Origin: an uncultured Faecalibacterium sp.
GTDB lineage: Bacteria > Bacillota > Clostridia > Oscillospirales > Ruminococcaceae
NCBI GenBank assembly: GCA_900540455.1
Contig: UQGD01000047.1
Coordinates: 1-12,210, forward strand
Direction of reading: 5' to 3'
DNA: 12,210 nt
The translations under genes and the position numbers were made by a program. The notes below the pieces were generated by a model that was not told where the DNA came from, searched no databases, and saw nothing but the letters and a program-made list of their open reading frames with translations. This document shows positions 12,174 to 12,210 of the stretch, piece after piece. Position 1 is the first letter of the stretch. The number at the start of each line of letters is the position of its first letter.

Positions 12174-12210
12174 ACTTGAGCGCCAAGGGCCGCCGGAAAG
12201 AATGACTTCC

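Overview
The window looks like a chromosomal segment of a fairly GC-rich, low-complexity-promoter Firmicute. Genes have AGGAGG-type ribosome sites, several promoters match TTGACA-N17-TATAAT exactly, intrinsic terminators have T-tracts, and the gene families are clostridial in flavour. A gut Oscillospiraceae/Ruminococcaceae member (Faecalibacterium, Gemmiger or Subdoligranulum type) fits best. This is inference, since no rRNA or species marker is present. I see no insertion sequence, phage gene or CRISPR array.

Left part, minus strand (101-4880). Three genes point leftward, each with its own promoter: a membrane protein with a DUF3592-like middle and C-terminal MORN/YwqK-type repeats (2980-4767), an ABC-F ribosome-protection-type ATPase (1087-2643), and a cation-diffusion-facilitator transporter (101-985). 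The ABC-F gene has a consensus promoter and a leader of about 290 nt. That leader holds a three-codon upstream ORF (Met-Arg-Ile-stop) with its own ribosome site and a strong intrinsic terminator, as expected for antibiotic-sensing ribosome-mediated attenuation.

Centre (4950-7300, plus strand). An iron-dependent alcohol dehydrogenase (5237-6454) is preceded by about 290 bp of regulatory DNA: two candidate promoters, a 21-bp dyad over the upstream one, and competing hairpins in the 5' UTR. A perfect terminator ends it. A metallo-beta-lactamase-fold hydrolase (6559-7245) follows and ends at a bidirectional terminator shared with the tRNAs.

tRNA block (7300-7790, minus strand). tRNA-Asp(GTC) and tRNA-Thr(GGT) form one unit and tRNA-Trp(CCA) another. 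Both have perfect consensus promoters and all three encode CCA.

Sulfur / Fe-S region (7789-11180). An Rrf2-family regulator with three candidate Fe-S cysteines is divergent from a single-domain rhodanese and a small unknown protein. Next comes a strong promoter with a highly structured leader of about 230 nt, then a cysteine desulfurase (IscS/NifS) and the scaffold IscU, one base apart. Together they suggest a regulated sulfur-transfer and Fe-S assembly locus. A bidirectional terminator separates it from convergent aroD (11236-12003, minus strand; type I 3-dehydroquinate dehydratase, shikimate pathway). At the right edge a strong outward promoter starts a transcript whose gene lies beyond the window.
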